DNA of 64,000 bases from Halobacillus kuroshimensis DSM 18393 (GTDB lineage: Bacteria > Bacillota > Bacilli > Bacillales > Halobacillaceae): contig NZ_AUDY01000014.1 of assembly GCF_000425705.1 (NCBI RefSeq), positions 1 through 64,000 of the forward strand. The letters run 5' to 3'. Position numbers and translations under genes: made by a program. Shown here one piece after another: positions 6,640 through 15,080 of this stretch. The notes beneath the pieces are model-generated. The model had not been told where the DNA came from. It made no database searches and saw only the letters and a program-made list of their open reading frames with translations. Every line of letters begins with the position of its first letter. Position 1 is the stretch's first letter.

Positions 6640-7776
6640 TTAGTTTACAGATAGATCATGGATGGATGTTTTCATATGTTTGGATAATTCCTGAAACATC
6701 TCCTCATTAAATTCCTTCACAGGGGTAATTTTAAAATCCTGATCATTTTTAAAATCAACATATGTGAGTTTAAATCGGGGTTCTTTTATGCTGATTGAGG
6801 TTCCTCTCAACCCCTGCACTTTCTGTACAGTCACACCCGCTATCCCACCAATCCGTCGGTACTTTTCTTCCTGACCGGAGAGAAAATTGCCGAGAGAATA
6901 GAAAACGAGACTTTGAGACCCATCGGAATTTTGAATCCATTCCGGCGGCTGGAGGACGTGCGGGTGATGACCAAGTATAATATCTGCTCCTTGTTCGGAC
7001 GCATAAGCGGCCCATTCCTTCTGATCATCACTCGGGAATCTTTCATATTCCTTGCCGAAATGTAAACTCATGACGACGACATCAGATTTGCTGGAGGCCC
7101 GCTTGATGTCAGAGGCAATCTGGTCTTTATCCATCCTGTTCACCAGGTAAGGCTTTCCATCAGGGGTCGGAATGCCATTTGTTCCATAGGTGTAAGCCAA
7201 AAAGGAGAAGGTGATGTCATTCTTACGGATCGTTGTGACCTCGTCTCTTCCCTCCGATGACAAGTAGGAACCTACCTTTTTAATCCCAAGTAAATCCCAT
7301 TGGTTAATTGCGTTTTCAATAGCCATCACACCCCTGTCCAAAGTGTGGTTGTTGCTCATAGAAACAATATCAATGCCGTTGGTTTTTAACGTATCCCCTA
7401 ATTCAAAGGGGGTGTTGAAGGAAGGGTAGGTGGATACGCCAATGTCTGAACCACCCAGGATGCTTTCTGAATTTGCGAATGTAATGTCAGCATTTGAAAG
7501 ATGAGGAGAAACCTCATGGAACATAGGATCAAAATTATAGCCTGAAGACGTCTTCGCATCATTGTAAACTTCTTTATGGATTAACAGATCCCCCACGGCT
7601 GCGAGGGAAACTTCTGACACTTCTGTCTTCTTTATTGGTTTGTCCAGCGTTCTCATGTTGGATGACACACGTTTTTCCATTTCTGTTTTGTTCGGTTGGG
7701 AGAAGATGATGGAACCGCTAATGAAACTAATAACCAATATGAACGCTGAAATAATAAGCAGGCTTTTATTTTTCAT
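6640..7776 (-). CDS. CapA-family metallophosphatase-fold protein, membrane anchored
   Basis: 378 residues with an uncleaved or signal-type N-terminal span (about 5-26) and then a CapA/PgsA domain outside the cell. The metallophosphatase motifs are visible: AAVGDLLIH, NADITFANSE, SMSNNHTLD, SLHFGKEY and ILGHHPHVLQ. In Bacillus CapA/PgsA is needed for poly-gamma-glutamate export. No capB or capC neighbour is present, so this is a stand-alone paralogue with unknown substrate. The ATG at 7776 has AGGAGG 5 bases upstream; a TTG three bases earlier is less well spaced. Confidence 0.85.
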   Translation of the reverse strand: MKNKSLLIISAFILVISFISGSIIFSQPNKTEMEKRVSSNMRTLDKPIKKTEVSEVSLAAVGDLLIHKEVYNDAKTSSGYNFDPMFHEVSPHLSNADITFANSESILGGSDIGVSTYPSFNTPFELGDTLKTNGIDIVSMSNNHTLDRGVMAIENAINQWDLLGIKKVGSYLSSEGRDEVTTIRKNDITFSFLAYTYGTNGIPTPDGKPYLVNRMDKDQIASDIKRASSKSDVVVMSLHFGKEYERFPSDDQKEWAAYASEQGADIILGHHPHVLQPPEWIQNSDGSQSLVFYSLGNFLSGQEEKYRRIGGIAGVTVQKVQGLRGTSISIKEPRFKLTYVDFKNDQDFKITPVKEFNEEMFQELSKHMKTSIHDLSVN

Positions 7777-8431
7777 CAAATCCTCCTAATTTGTCGATAA
7801 TTTGATTCAATTCACCTGCAACCTTCAGGAATGACTTATGAATAATGGTAACGAGCAATTGCAGGACTTCTATAAGCAGGTACATGGGGTTTTTTCAAAG
7901 GTAATAAGCCGTATCGTTTCGACATATTTTTATTTTATTATAAAAGATTCGTTAATTATAGGTAAAATATCTCATTATTTTTTATGCTTCCCTAATATAT
8001 ATGAAAAATGTAAAAATCAAGAGACTCTTTACTTCAGAAGAATGATCCAATAGGCTCTTTTGTTAGGTTGAATAAATAATTGGATAGGAATAAATAGGCA
8101 ATTATCCTGAACCTATTTATAAAAAGATCACACTGTAATATCAAATTTAACTTTGGATATATTGAAGGCAAGTTTTCAACTAAAATGAGCCATTCTTTCA
8201 CAGAAGAATGGCTCATTTTTATATGTTTCAAGATGAATTAAAAACTTAAGGGTGATTTGGTTGTAATTTCCACATGGATATAGATTTGATAGGATTGAAT
8301 TATAATTTTTTTAACGGGATGGTAGTTCAGGTATCAAAGCTTTTGTTATGGGGGATGGTTGCCCATTGCTGAAATCACTAACGAAGCTAAAGGTGAAGGT
8401 TAATACTAAAGTATTTTGAAAAGGAGTTTAA
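7777..8431. other. 650-base AT-rich region without a convincing gene
   Basis: Base composition is clearly more AT-rich than in neighbours. Short frames at 7838-8053 and 8034-8231 lack ribosome sites and recognisable proteins. The only structure is a hairpin (AAATAGG 8092-8098 with CCTATTT 8112-8118) and a strong terminator at 8183-8221. Just before 8432 a short frame reads DGSSGIKAFVMGDGCPLLK, which may be the remnant of a lost gene; I do not recognise it with confidence. Confidence 0.5.
8183..8221 (+). terminator. Strong terminator in the gene-free region
   Basis: AATGAGCCATTCTT / AAGAATGGCTCATT stem with TTTTTAT after it. No coding gene precedes it on the forward strand, so it may end a small RNA. 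Confidence 0.75.
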
Positions 8432-8599
8432 ATGAAGAAATTATTCAAGTATCCGTTCATCATCATTTACTTATTTATGTTTAGTTATCTAGGAAGTATT
8501 TTTGAAGTTCCAAAGAATATCTATTACATACTCATCGGGTTTCCATTATTATTAGGAGGAGTTTTGTTCCTGCGATTTTTAGTTGAAAGAAAGTCATGA
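8432..8599 (+). CDS. Small membrane protein, 55 residues
   Basis: ATG at 8432 lies behind AAAAGGAG (6 bases) and opens a 55-codon frame with two hydrophobic spans: MKKLFKYPFIIIYLFMFSYL, then IYYILIGFPLLLGGVLFLRF, ending in LVERKS. The positive charges at both ends fit an N-in/C-in hairpin protein. The function is unknown. It is followed after 43 bases by another small membrane protein, possibly as one transcript. Confidence 0.65.
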   Translation: MKKLFKYPFIIIYLFMFSYLGSIFEVPKNIYYILIGFPLLLGGVLFLRFLVERKS

Positions 8600-8642
8600 C
8601 TTCATATCCATATGTAAAAAATGAATGAGGGGAGAGTTGGAA

Positions 8643-8927
8643 ATGTGGATCATACTTGCGGTTATATCGATAGTGGCAACTTTCATCAACCTATATCTGT
8701 ATCTAGCAGGAAAGGAATACAAGTTTGCCATGGCAGTGGGATTGTCTTTCACATCACTAACCCTCTGTGCTGAATACAGTCTTGTATCCCAGTGGGTTAT
8801 AGCGGAAGATTGGGCAGCTTTATTAGATGTCGTGCCGGGGATGGAAAGGGCCTTGTGGTCTCTGACGATTGTCTCTATCATGCTGAATACAGCACCTGTA
8901 CTACTGGAAATGAAAAGGAAGAAATAA
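8643..8927 (+). CDS. Hypothetical three-span membrane protein
   Basis: 94 residues starting at ATG 8643, eight bases after GGGGAG (an in-frame upstream start at 8625 lacks a site). Spans lie at about 2-21, 29-51 and 71-88, and the C-terminus is basic (MKRKK). It resembles small uncharacterised Bacillaceae membrane proteins; no function can be assigned. Codon use and GC are closer to the core genes than the preceding 650 bases. Confidence 0.7.
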   Translation: MWIILAVISIVATFINLYLYLAGKEYKFAMAVGLSFTSLTLCAEYSLVSQWVIAEDWAALLDVVPGMERALWSLTIVSIMLNTAPVLLEMKRKK

Positions 8928-9033
8928 TAGCTTACTTATCTCTCCTTTAGATGGAAATAGGAAGGGATGAAAAGAAGGGTTTGACTTGTGAAAAAGAGAA
9001 TAACAGAGTATAACTTTTAGGGAGTGGAGAACC

Positions 9034-9414
9034 ATGTTGACGAAGGTAGGTCAAATCATGTTATATGTGAATGATCAGGATGAAGCCGTGGATTTCTGGA
9101 CACTTAAATTGGGGTTTCGTGTAATTTCAGAAGAAGACAGTGGTGAAGGATTGAGATGGATCGAAATTGCTCCCCGGGAAAGTGCTGAAACCACCATTGT
9201 CCTTCACAACAAAGATATGGTCGCCAAAATGTCTCCTGGGCTGAACCTCGATACACCTTCCTTAATGTTCTACTCTGATCATTTTGACCAGTTACATAGT
9301 GATCTGCGAAGCAGAAAAGTAACCGTAGGAGAAATTATGAACAGGCCATCCGGCAGAGTGTTCAATTTTGCCGACAATGAAGATCATTATTTTGCTGTGA
9401 TGGAGAAAAAATAG
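9034..9414 (+). CDS. VOC (glyoxalase/bleomycin-resistance fold) family protein
   Basis: 126 residues with the paired beta-alpha-beta-beta-beta modules of the vicinal oxygen chelate fold: IMLYVNDQDEAVDFWTLKLG in the first half and SLMFYSDHFDQLHSDLRSRK, then FNFADNEDHYFAVME in the second. Such proteins are often small-molecule lyases, dioxygenases or binding proteins; the substrate cannot be read here. A GGAG site precedes the ATG. It is a single gene with its own terminator. Confidence 0.85.
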   Translation: MLTKVGQIMLYVNDQDEAVDFWTLKLGFRVISEEDSGEGLRWIEIAPRESAETTIVLHNKDMVAKMSPGLNLDTPSLMFYSDHFDQLHSDLRSRKVTVGEIMNRPSGRVFNFADNEDHYFAVMEKK

Positions 9415-9433
9415 TGGCATCTGATCGATATAC

Positions 9434-9467
9434 AAAGAGGAGCTTCCCCGTTGGGAAGCTCCTCTTT
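9434..9467. terminator. Bidirectional terminator between the VOC and Crp/Fnr genes
   Basis: 15-bp perfect stem AAAGAGGAGCTTCCC / GGGAAGCTCCTCTTT with a 4-base loop. Confidence 0.85.
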
Positions 9468-9513
9468 GTATTTGAACATCCACACCGAAAGAAAAAAAGG
9501 GAAGTTTCCAGCT

Positions 9514-10197
9514 TCAAGAGCTTCCATGCAGCAATTCCTCTGTTTTATCCGCATCGATGGAAAGATAGCGGACTTTTTTTATATACCCGTCTTTTTTCAA
9601 TTGGCTCATCATCGCACTGGTCGTCTCCCTGGTGGCTCCGATCATGTTGGCGAGATCCTGGTGGGTGAGTTTCATTTCTATGGTCTGCCAGTTTTTCTTC
9701 CGGCGGCCGGTTTTCTGACTCAACATGAGCAGCAGGTAAAGGAGACGCTGCTTCACATCACTGAGGGCGATTTTTTCACTCAGGCTGTAAACATCCTTCA
9801 ATCGTGAGGAAAGAATGTCAATCAGCTTCAGGGCTACGTGGGGGTTCTCCTTGATGAAGCTTTCATAGTCCTCATGGCTCAGCGTACAGAGATACGTATC
9901 GGTCATAGCTTCTGCATAGGTTTGATCATCCGTCAGACTGATGGTGGAGGTTTCTCCGAAAATGTTGCCGTCTACTAGTATATCCACCGTAAATTGGCGG
10001 CCGTCTTCGTTCATGCGGTACAAGCGCACCTGCCCCTTTTTTAAAAGGAAAAGCACATCCATAGGGTGATCAGGGGAAACGATCACCGTTCCTTTTTTTA
10101 CGGGACTCATTTCACTCATTTGGTCAATACTCATTAATTCATCCTTGGATAGTTCTTCAAACAAACTGATCTGGGAAAGCAGGGTCAGCTTATCCAT
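9514..10197 (-). CDS. Crp/Fnr-family transcriptional regulator
   Basis: 227 residues: an N-terminal cyclic-nucleotide-binding beta barrel (about 15-120, with KKGTVIVSPDHPMDVLFLLK and GNIFGETSTIS), a long dimer helix, and a C-terminal winged HTH (LTHQDLANMIGATRETTSAMMSQL). There is no N-terminal cysteine cluster, so it is not an Fe-S Fnr; the barrel lacks the full cAMP-binding signature. It could be an ArcR/Flp-like regulator. AGGTG lies 7 bases before the ATG. It is divergent from the TetR gene, but its targets are unknown. Confidence 0.85.
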   Translation of the reverse strand: MDKLTLLSQISLFEELSKDELMSIDQMSEMSPVKKGTVIVSPDHPMDVLFLLKKGQVRLYRMNEDGRQFTVDILVDGNIFGETSTISLTDDQTYAEAMTDTYLCTLSHEDYESFIKENPHVALKLIDILSSRLKDVYSLSEKIALSDVKQRLLYLLLMLSQKTGRRKKNWQTIEMKLTHQDLANMIGATRETTSAMMSQLKKDGYIKKVRYLSIDADKTEELLHGSS

Positions 10198-10355
10198 TCG
10201 TGTTCACCTCATATCTTCCTTGAAGTACAGGAAATTGAATCATTGATAAGATAGGGAAATCTTTCTCTATGATAGCAGGATTGGAGAGAGCCGGGCAATG
10301 AGCGGATCAGAGCATTGTCTGTTTTCCTGCAGGCGTGTTATCATTATACAACTTG

Positions 10356-10369
10356 ACCAACTGGTTGGT
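10356..10369 (+). promoter_or_regulatory. TetR-type operator upstream of the TetR gene
   Basis: ACCAACTGGTTGGT is the same palindrome as at 2959-2972 with one base changed, 23 bases before the TetR start. This fits autoregulation. Confidence 0.75.
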
Positions 10370-10392
10370 ATAACTGCAGGAAGGTGAGGCAG

Positions 10393-10953
10393 ATGAGTCA
10401 AAAAAAACAACAAATCATATGGACAGCTGCTAAGCTGATTCATGCGAAAGGCTATGAATCGACAAAGCTGAGTGACATTTTGGCAGCGTGCGGTATTGGC
10501 AAAGGCCAGTTCTATCATTATTTTACTTCGAAAAGGGAGCTTGGGCTGGCCATAGTCGATCATTATGCGCAGATGTGGCAGGATGAGCTGATTGAAGGCA
10601 TTCTAAAATCCGGCCGATCCCCGGAGAGGAAAATGGAAGAAATGCTTCAGTGGGCGATTCAGTTTCATGAAACGCCGGAAAAGCTTCACGGTTGTCCGTT
10701 TGGAAACCTTGCGCTCGAGATGAGTGAACATGATGAAGATTTCCGGGTGAAAATCAACCGCATTTTCTCTGACTGGATTGAAGAGCTGACACAGGTGATT
10801 GAAGCTCTTCAAGGTGAAAAGCAGGCAAGGCAGAAAGCGCGAATGGTTGTCGCTCAGATTGAAGGGGCGATTCTTCTTATGAAGAACAATCAGGACTCCG
10901 AGGTTCTCCTTGATATTATTGATGGCATCCGGCAGGAATATATCAGCAGCTAA
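10393..10953 (+). CDS. TetR/AcrR-family transcriptional regulator
   Basis: 186 residues. The N-terminal TetR HTH reads IIWTAAKLIHAKGYESTKLSDI followed by GIGKGQFYHYFTSKRELG; the C-terminal half (LHGCPFGNLALEMSEHDEDFR) resembles the LmrA/YxaF/QdoR-type ligand domain. The ATG at 10393 has AAGGTG upstream; the GTG at 10384 would sit in that site. Its own promoter region and that of the OsmC gene at 3019 share a 14-bp palindrome, so I infer that it represses itself and the OsmC gene until an unknown ligand binds. Confidence 0.87.
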   Translation: MSQKKQQIIWTAAKLIHAKGYESTKLSDILAACGIGKGQFYHYFTSKRELGLAIVDHYAQMWQDELIEGILKSGRSPERKMEEMLQWAIQFHETPEKLHGCPFGNLALEMSEHDEDFRVKINRIFSDWIEELTQVIEALQGEKQARQKARMVVAQIEGAILLMKNNQDSEVLLDIIDGIRQEYISS

Positions 10954-10954
10954 T

Positions 10955-10976
10955 AGAGGCTGCGAGTCTCTTTTTT
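10955..10976 (+). terminator. Terminator after the TetR gene
   Basis: AGAGGCT-GCG-AGTCTCT, a 7-bp stem with one G-T pair, then six T residues. Confidence 0.65.
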
Positions 10977-11054
10977 ATACATGGAAAATGGGAAACGCCC
11001 CTCTCCATGGTTCTTTCACGATGGAAAAAGGCATACACTTTTCCATGAACCAGA

Positions 11055-11104
11055 TGACAATGATTCTCAAATTCATTGACACACTATACGTAAGCCCATA
11101 CACT
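11055..11104 (+). promoter_or_regulatory. Fur box and promoter of the siderophore ATPase gene
   Basis: TGACAATGATTCTCA (11055-11069) matches the 7-1-7 Fur consensus TGATAATnATTATCA at 13 of 15 positions including the free centre. It is followed by TTGACA (11076-11081), 17 bases and TACACT (11099-11104). A leader of about 145 bases precedes the gene; apart from this the 300-base gap 10954-11253 shows no gene. Confidence 0.75.
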
Positions 11105-11253
11105 AGATAGTAGGAAAATGATAGTTTTCTAAAAAATTCAACATCTATATATGAATGAAGAAACAAACGGAGACCTTTTTGGACGTTGAATGAGGTCTTG
11201 AGATAAAGTAGACGGTTTAAAGGTTTAGTGAGAAAAAAAGGAGAGGTCAGGTC

Positions 11254-12093
11254 ATGGATACCTTATTGGCAAACAATCTCACACTTGGATATGGGGACTC
11301 GGTCATTATTGACTCTCTTGATGTGAAAATACCGAAAGGGAAAGTAACGGTCCTGATCGGAGGGAATGGTTGTGGCAAATCGACACTTCTCCGTTCCATG
11401 GCACGGCTGTTAAAGCCGAAATCCGGTCAGGTGGTACTGGATCAGAAGGATATTTCCAAAATGAGGACGAAGGACGTGGCCAAGAAGATGGCCATTCTTC
11501 CACAGAGTCCAACGACGCCTGAAGGATTGACCGTGTACCAGCTTGTGAAGCAGGGGCGTTATCCTTATCAGGGATTTGCTAAGCGCTGGTCGGATGATGA
11601 CGAAGAAGCGGTTACGCGTGCGCTCAACGACACGAATCTTATGGAATTGAAGGATCGCTCTGTTGACTCCTTATCCGGAGGACAGCGGCAGCGTGCCTGG
11701 ATTGCCATGACATTAGCTCAGGATACGGATACGCTCCTTCTTGATGAACCGACGACATATTTGGATATGACGCACCAAATTGAAATTCTGGATCTTCTTT
11801 TCGATTTGAACCAGGATAATGGCCGGACGATTGTGATGGTTCTGCACGATATTAACCTGGCATGCCGGTATGCGGATCATATCATTGCAGTTAAGGATAA
11901 GACGGTTTATACACAGGGGCGTCCCGAGGATGTCGTAACCTGTGATATGATGCAGCATGTATTTGAAATGGTCTGTGATGTGAGGGAGGACCCTCTTTTC
12001 GGCACCCCGATGTGTATTCCACACGGAAAGGGACGTTGTCTGATTAAACAGGCACAGGCGGAAGCGCAGGCCCAGCAGAAACAAACCGTATAG
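11254..12093 (+). CDS. yusV: Iron-siderophore ABC transporter ATPase, YusV-like
   Basis: 279 residues of the FecE/FhuC class. Walker A GGNGCGKST (about 36-44), Q-loop ILPQSP, signature LSGGQRQRAW, Walker B LLLDEPTTYLD and the H-loop VLHDIN are all intact. The gene is alone, with no permease or binding protein beside it. In B. subtilis the orphan ATPase YusV powers several iron-siderophore permeases encoded elsewhere, and the same role is likely here. An iron-box promoter upstream supports induction under iron limitation. The C-terminus ends in an Ala/Gln-rich tail (QAQAEAQAQQ). Confidence 0.87.
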   Translation: MDTLLANNLTLGYGDSVIIDSLDVKIPKGKVTVLIGGNGCGKSTLLRSMARLLKPKSGQVVLDQKDISKMRTKDVAKKMAILPQSPTTPEGLTVYQLVKQGRYPYQGFAKRWSDDDEEAVTRALNDTNLMELKDRSVDSLSGGQRQRAWIAMTLAQDTDTLLLDEPTTYLDMTHQIEILDLLFDLNQDNGRTIVMVLHDINLACRYADHIIAVKDKTVYTQGRPEDVVTCDMMQHVFEMVCDVREDPLFGTPMCIPHGKGRCLIKQAQAEAQAQQKQTV

Positions 12094-12100
12094 ATTTCGA

Positions 12101-12130
12101 AGCAGCCGGGAACATCCGGCTGCTTTTTTT
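12101..12130 (+). terminator. Terminator after yusV
   Basis: AGCAGCCGG-GAACAT-CCGGCTGCT followed by seven T residues. Confidence 0.85.
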
Positions 12131-12246
12131 GTCGCTGTTTTTTCTTTGGAACAAGGGGATTGGTTCATTTGAATAGAAGTGTACAGAAGAGACAATAAAT
12201 CTTAGATATATGGAAGATTCATGTATAGGGAACAGGGAGGAATTAG

Positions 12247-14319
12247 GTGAAACAGATAAAAGAAGCAGAAGGTACGGGAACTATGGAGGGGATCAGTAAT
12301 CATATTCCCTATGATGATCTGCTTCCCATGTTGATGAACGGAATTTCTGATTTTATCTTTTTTGTGGACGTAGATGGGCCGCGTCGTTTCAAATACCGGT
12401 ATATGAACAAGTCTGCTTTGATGGGTTCCCTGGCCGGTGGCGCAGTTTGGAAAGGAAAATACATAGAAGAAGTAATGGATGAGAATGCAGCACCGCCACT
12501 TATTGACGCGTATGAGGAAGCCGCTCAGAAAAAGGGTCCGGTTACGTACGAAGATCAGATCATGGTGAACGGGAAGGTGTTCCGGAGTCATTCGGTTCTG
12601 ACACCAACGCTGAACGAAGAGGGGGACGTGACACATATTCTGGCGGTGACGCGAAACCTCACCGAGGTGATGGAAAAGGAAGAGGCGCTTGGAAGTATGA
12701 ATGCAGTATACAAATCGTTGATGACAAATACAACGGATGCCGTTATCATCCTGGATAAAGATGGAAGCGTACTGGATGTGAACAAGGCTTTTACGGAGCT
12801 TTACGGTTTTTCGAAAGAAGATATATCCGGATGCTCCTATCCGTTTGTGCCGGAAGATTTAACTGATGAAGCATGTGAACTCGTCCAACAGGCATTGGAA
12901 GGACGTGGAACATCGGGCCGGACAACAATCCGGAAAAACCGGGATGGTTCGCTGTTGGATGTGTCTATCAGTGTTTCCCGCATCCAGAATGAAGAAGGGG
13001 AAACCATCGGGGTCAGTTCGATCATCCGGAATGTGACAGAGGAGAAGAATGAGGAGCGGAGACGGGAAAGCAGTCGATCACGCTACCGTTCCTTATTTGA
13101 ACACAATCCTCAGGCCATTTTAACACTGACCTTCCGCGGTACCATAACCAACGCGAATCCGGCCAGCCTTGAAATGCTTGAAAAAGAAGGACATGAAGTG
13201 CTGCATACCTCCTTTATGGAATTGATTTCCAAAGAACAGGAAGGCGCTGTGCGAAAGGAAATTCATGGTTCATTCTTCGACACCGGCGGTCAGTTCCGGA
13301 CAGTTGTGGATGTAGGAGGAGAGGAGAAAATCCTCCAAATCTCTTTAGTCCCAATTATCATTCAGGATAAGAAAGAAGGCATCTATGCTATCTTGGATGA
13401 CATCACGGAAAAGGAAAAAGCCTATGAAGGGATGCGCCAGAGTCAGGAGAGCTTCCGCTTGATCGCCAATTACTCCAATGATTTGATTTCTGTCTTCTCT
13501 CCCAAAGGCGCCCTGATCTACGCCTCTCCTTCCCAACATGAGTTTTTCGGGGAAGACCCTATGAGCTGGTCCAGAGAAAACCTGATGCAGAAGGTTGATC
13601 TTGGTGACCTGCGCCGTTTGACGGACCTTTTTATCAAGAGCTGCCAAACCAAGGAAGGATTCACCATTACAGTGAAATTGACAAGCTTCAACGGTGAACC
13701 CGTCTGGTTTGAATGCCGCGCAACACCTGTCATCGATGATGACCATGAAGTCAGTCACATTGTCGTAGTGGCCCGGGATATATCGGAACAGAAGAGTTAT
13801 GAAGAGAAGCTGGAGAGGTTCGCCTATTATGATTATTTAACCGGTCTTCCCAACCGCCTTCTTTTCGAGGAAAACGTATGGAAAGCCGTTGAAAAGGGGC
13901 AGCGGACAGGCCAGGCGTTTGCGATTTTATATTTGGACGGTGACGGCTTCAAAGGCATCAACGATCAATATGGACACGACATGGGTGATGAATTTCTAAG
14001 GGAGGTTGGAAAACGGCTCCGTTCCTGTATTCGAGGAGGCGACTCTGTGGCGAGAATCGGTGGGGATGAGTTTTCCGTCCTGGTTGAAGAACTGAAGGAC
14101 CGCCGTCTGATTCGTGATGTATCGAATAGATTGTTAAATGAACTGCGTGAGCCTTACTATGTCAGAGGTATGGAAATCCGGACGTCTTTTTCCATCGGTG
14201 TGGCCTGCTTTCCGGAGGACGGAGAAACACATGAAGGATTGTTCCGAGCTGCTGATACAGCCTTATACGAAGGTAAAAAGAAAGGGAAAAACCAAGTGTT
14301 GTTTTTTGAAGATCAATAG
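12247..14319 (+). CDS. Multi-PAS diguanylate cyclase
   Basis: 690 residues, no membrane span. Four PAS-type sensor modules follow each other (about 25-140, 150-265, 275-385, 395-515), each ending in a PAC-like stretch such as GVSSIIRNVTEEK or HIVVVARDISEQK. A C-terminal GGDEF domain (about 520-690) opens with AYYDYLTGLPNR. The active site reads GGDEF at 605-609, and an RGGD motif at 596-599 is the classic RxxD product-inhibition site five residues upstream. It should make cyclic di-GMP in the cytosol in response to unknown cues. No EAL domain. The GTG start follows GGAGG. Confidence 0.9.
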   Translation: MKQIKEAEGTGTMEGISNHIPYDDLLPMLMNGISDFIFFVDVDGPRRFKYRYMNKSALMGSLAGGAVWKGKYIEEVMDENAAPPLIDAYEEAAQKKGPVTYEDQIMVNGKVFRSHSVLTPTLNEEGDVTHILAVTRNLTEVMEKEEALGSMNAVYKSLMTNTTDAVIILDKDGSVLDVNKAFTELYGFSKEDISGCSYPFVPEDLTDEACELVQQALEGRGTSGRTTIRKNRDGSLLDVSISVSRIQNEEGETIGVSSIIRNVTEEKNEERRRESSRSRYRSLFEHNPQAILTLTFRGTITNANPASLEMLEKEGHEVLHTSFMELISKEQEGAVRKEIHGSFFDTGGQFRTVVDVGGEEKILQISLVPIIIQDKKEGIYAILDDITEKEKAYEGMRQSQESFRLIANYSNDLISVFSPKGALIYASPSQHEFFGEDPMSWSRENLMQKVDLGDLRRLTDLFIKSCQTKEGFTITVKLTSFNGEPVWFECRATPVIDDDHEVSHIVVVARDISEQKSYEEKLERFAYYDYLTGLPNRLLFEENVWKAVEKGQRTGQAFAILYLDGDGFKGINDQYGHDMGDEFLREVGKRLRSCIRGGDSVARIGGDEFSVLVEELKDRRLIRDVSNRLLNELREPYYVRGMEIRTSFSIGVACFPEDGETHEGLFRAADTALYEGKKKGKNQVLFFEDQ

Positions 14320-14324
14320 GAAAA

Positions 14325-14349
14325 AAAGGAGTCCGTGATGGACTCCTTT
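14325..14349. terminator. Terminator between the GGDEF and HAD genes
   Basis: AAAGGAGTCC / GGACTCCTTT stem. It lies between the two convergent genes and touches the stop codon of the HAD gene. Confidence 0.75.
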
Positions 14350-14995
14350 ATTGTGGGATATTTGTCAGGTTATCAATGATATAAGTCGGTTCGATGCCGA
14401 GTTCCGGCCACTTTTGTTCCTTCCGGTTCACCCAGGCGGTATGGAACCCGTAGGAAGTGGCTCCAGTGATGTCCCATGGATTGCTGGAGAAGAATAGAAT
14501 TTCTTCTTTTTTCAGTCCGAGTTTTTCCTGAGCATAGGCATAAGCTTCCGGATGCGGTTTGTACACCTGAACATCATCGGCACTCAGCAGCTGGAAGGTA
14601 TCGGACAACTGGTTATTTTCAAGGAGCGGTTCAAGCATGGAGGTCGTTCCATTTGAAAAGATGGTGAACGTCTTGTCCGGATGCTTTTCGCTCATAGAAG
14701 CAACTTCTTCATAAGGGGAAAGGTGCTGGTATTCCTCCATCAGCTCACTCACGACCTCTTCTTTCACTTCCACACCACTTGTGGACAGGGCATCAAGAAG
14801 CGCCCATCTTGTAATATCCGTAAAAGGACGGTAATCTTGAATCAGCTGACGGACAAGGAAATAATGAATCTGGTTACTGCGCCATTTCTGACTGATGGCT
14901 TCCCCTTTTTCCGGATAGAACTGATGAATTTTTTCCATCACGCTGTGCACGTCAAAGACTGTGCCGTACGCGTCAAAAACGTAAGCTTTATACAT
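14348..14995 (-). CDS. HAD-superfamily hydrolase, haloacid dehalogenase type II
   Basis: 215 residues. The nucleophile Asp8 sits in VFDAYGTVFD, motif II is FSNGTTSML, and motif III and IV are KPHPEAYAYA and FFSSNPWDITGA. This pattern is that of type II (S)-2-haloacid dehalogenases, which convert haloacids to hydroxyacids, though many members act on other substrates. GGAGT lies 7 bases before the ATG at 14995; the longer frame to 15175 would run through the neighbouring gene's 5' end. Confidence 0.87.
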   Translation of the reverse strand: MYKAYVFDAYGTVFDVHSVMEKIHQFYPEKGEAISQKWRSNQIHYFLVRQLIQDYRPFTDITRWALLDALSTSGVEVKEEVVSELMEEYQHLSPYEEVASMSEKHPDKTFTIFSNGTTSMLEPLLENNQLSDTFQLLSADDVQVYKPHPEAYAYAQEKLGLKKEEILFFSSNPWDITGATSYGFHTAWVNRKEQKWPELGIEPTYIIDNLTNIPQ

Positions 14996-15080
14996 AACTT
15001 CGACTCCTTTCCATGTTGTATGTTTCCCTCGCGGCTGAAAGGATAAACAATGGTCGAGGGAAGATAAGGGAGATGAACGC

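Noticed and set aside
7838-8231. Two short frames in the AT-rich desert (7838-8053 forward, 8034-8231 reverse)
   Set aside because: No ribosome sites, no recognisable domains, and the reverse one reads through the forward terminator hairpin.
10910-11166. Short frames on both strands between the TetR and yusV genes
   Set aside because: They overlap the terminator, Fur box and promoter and lack ribosome sites.
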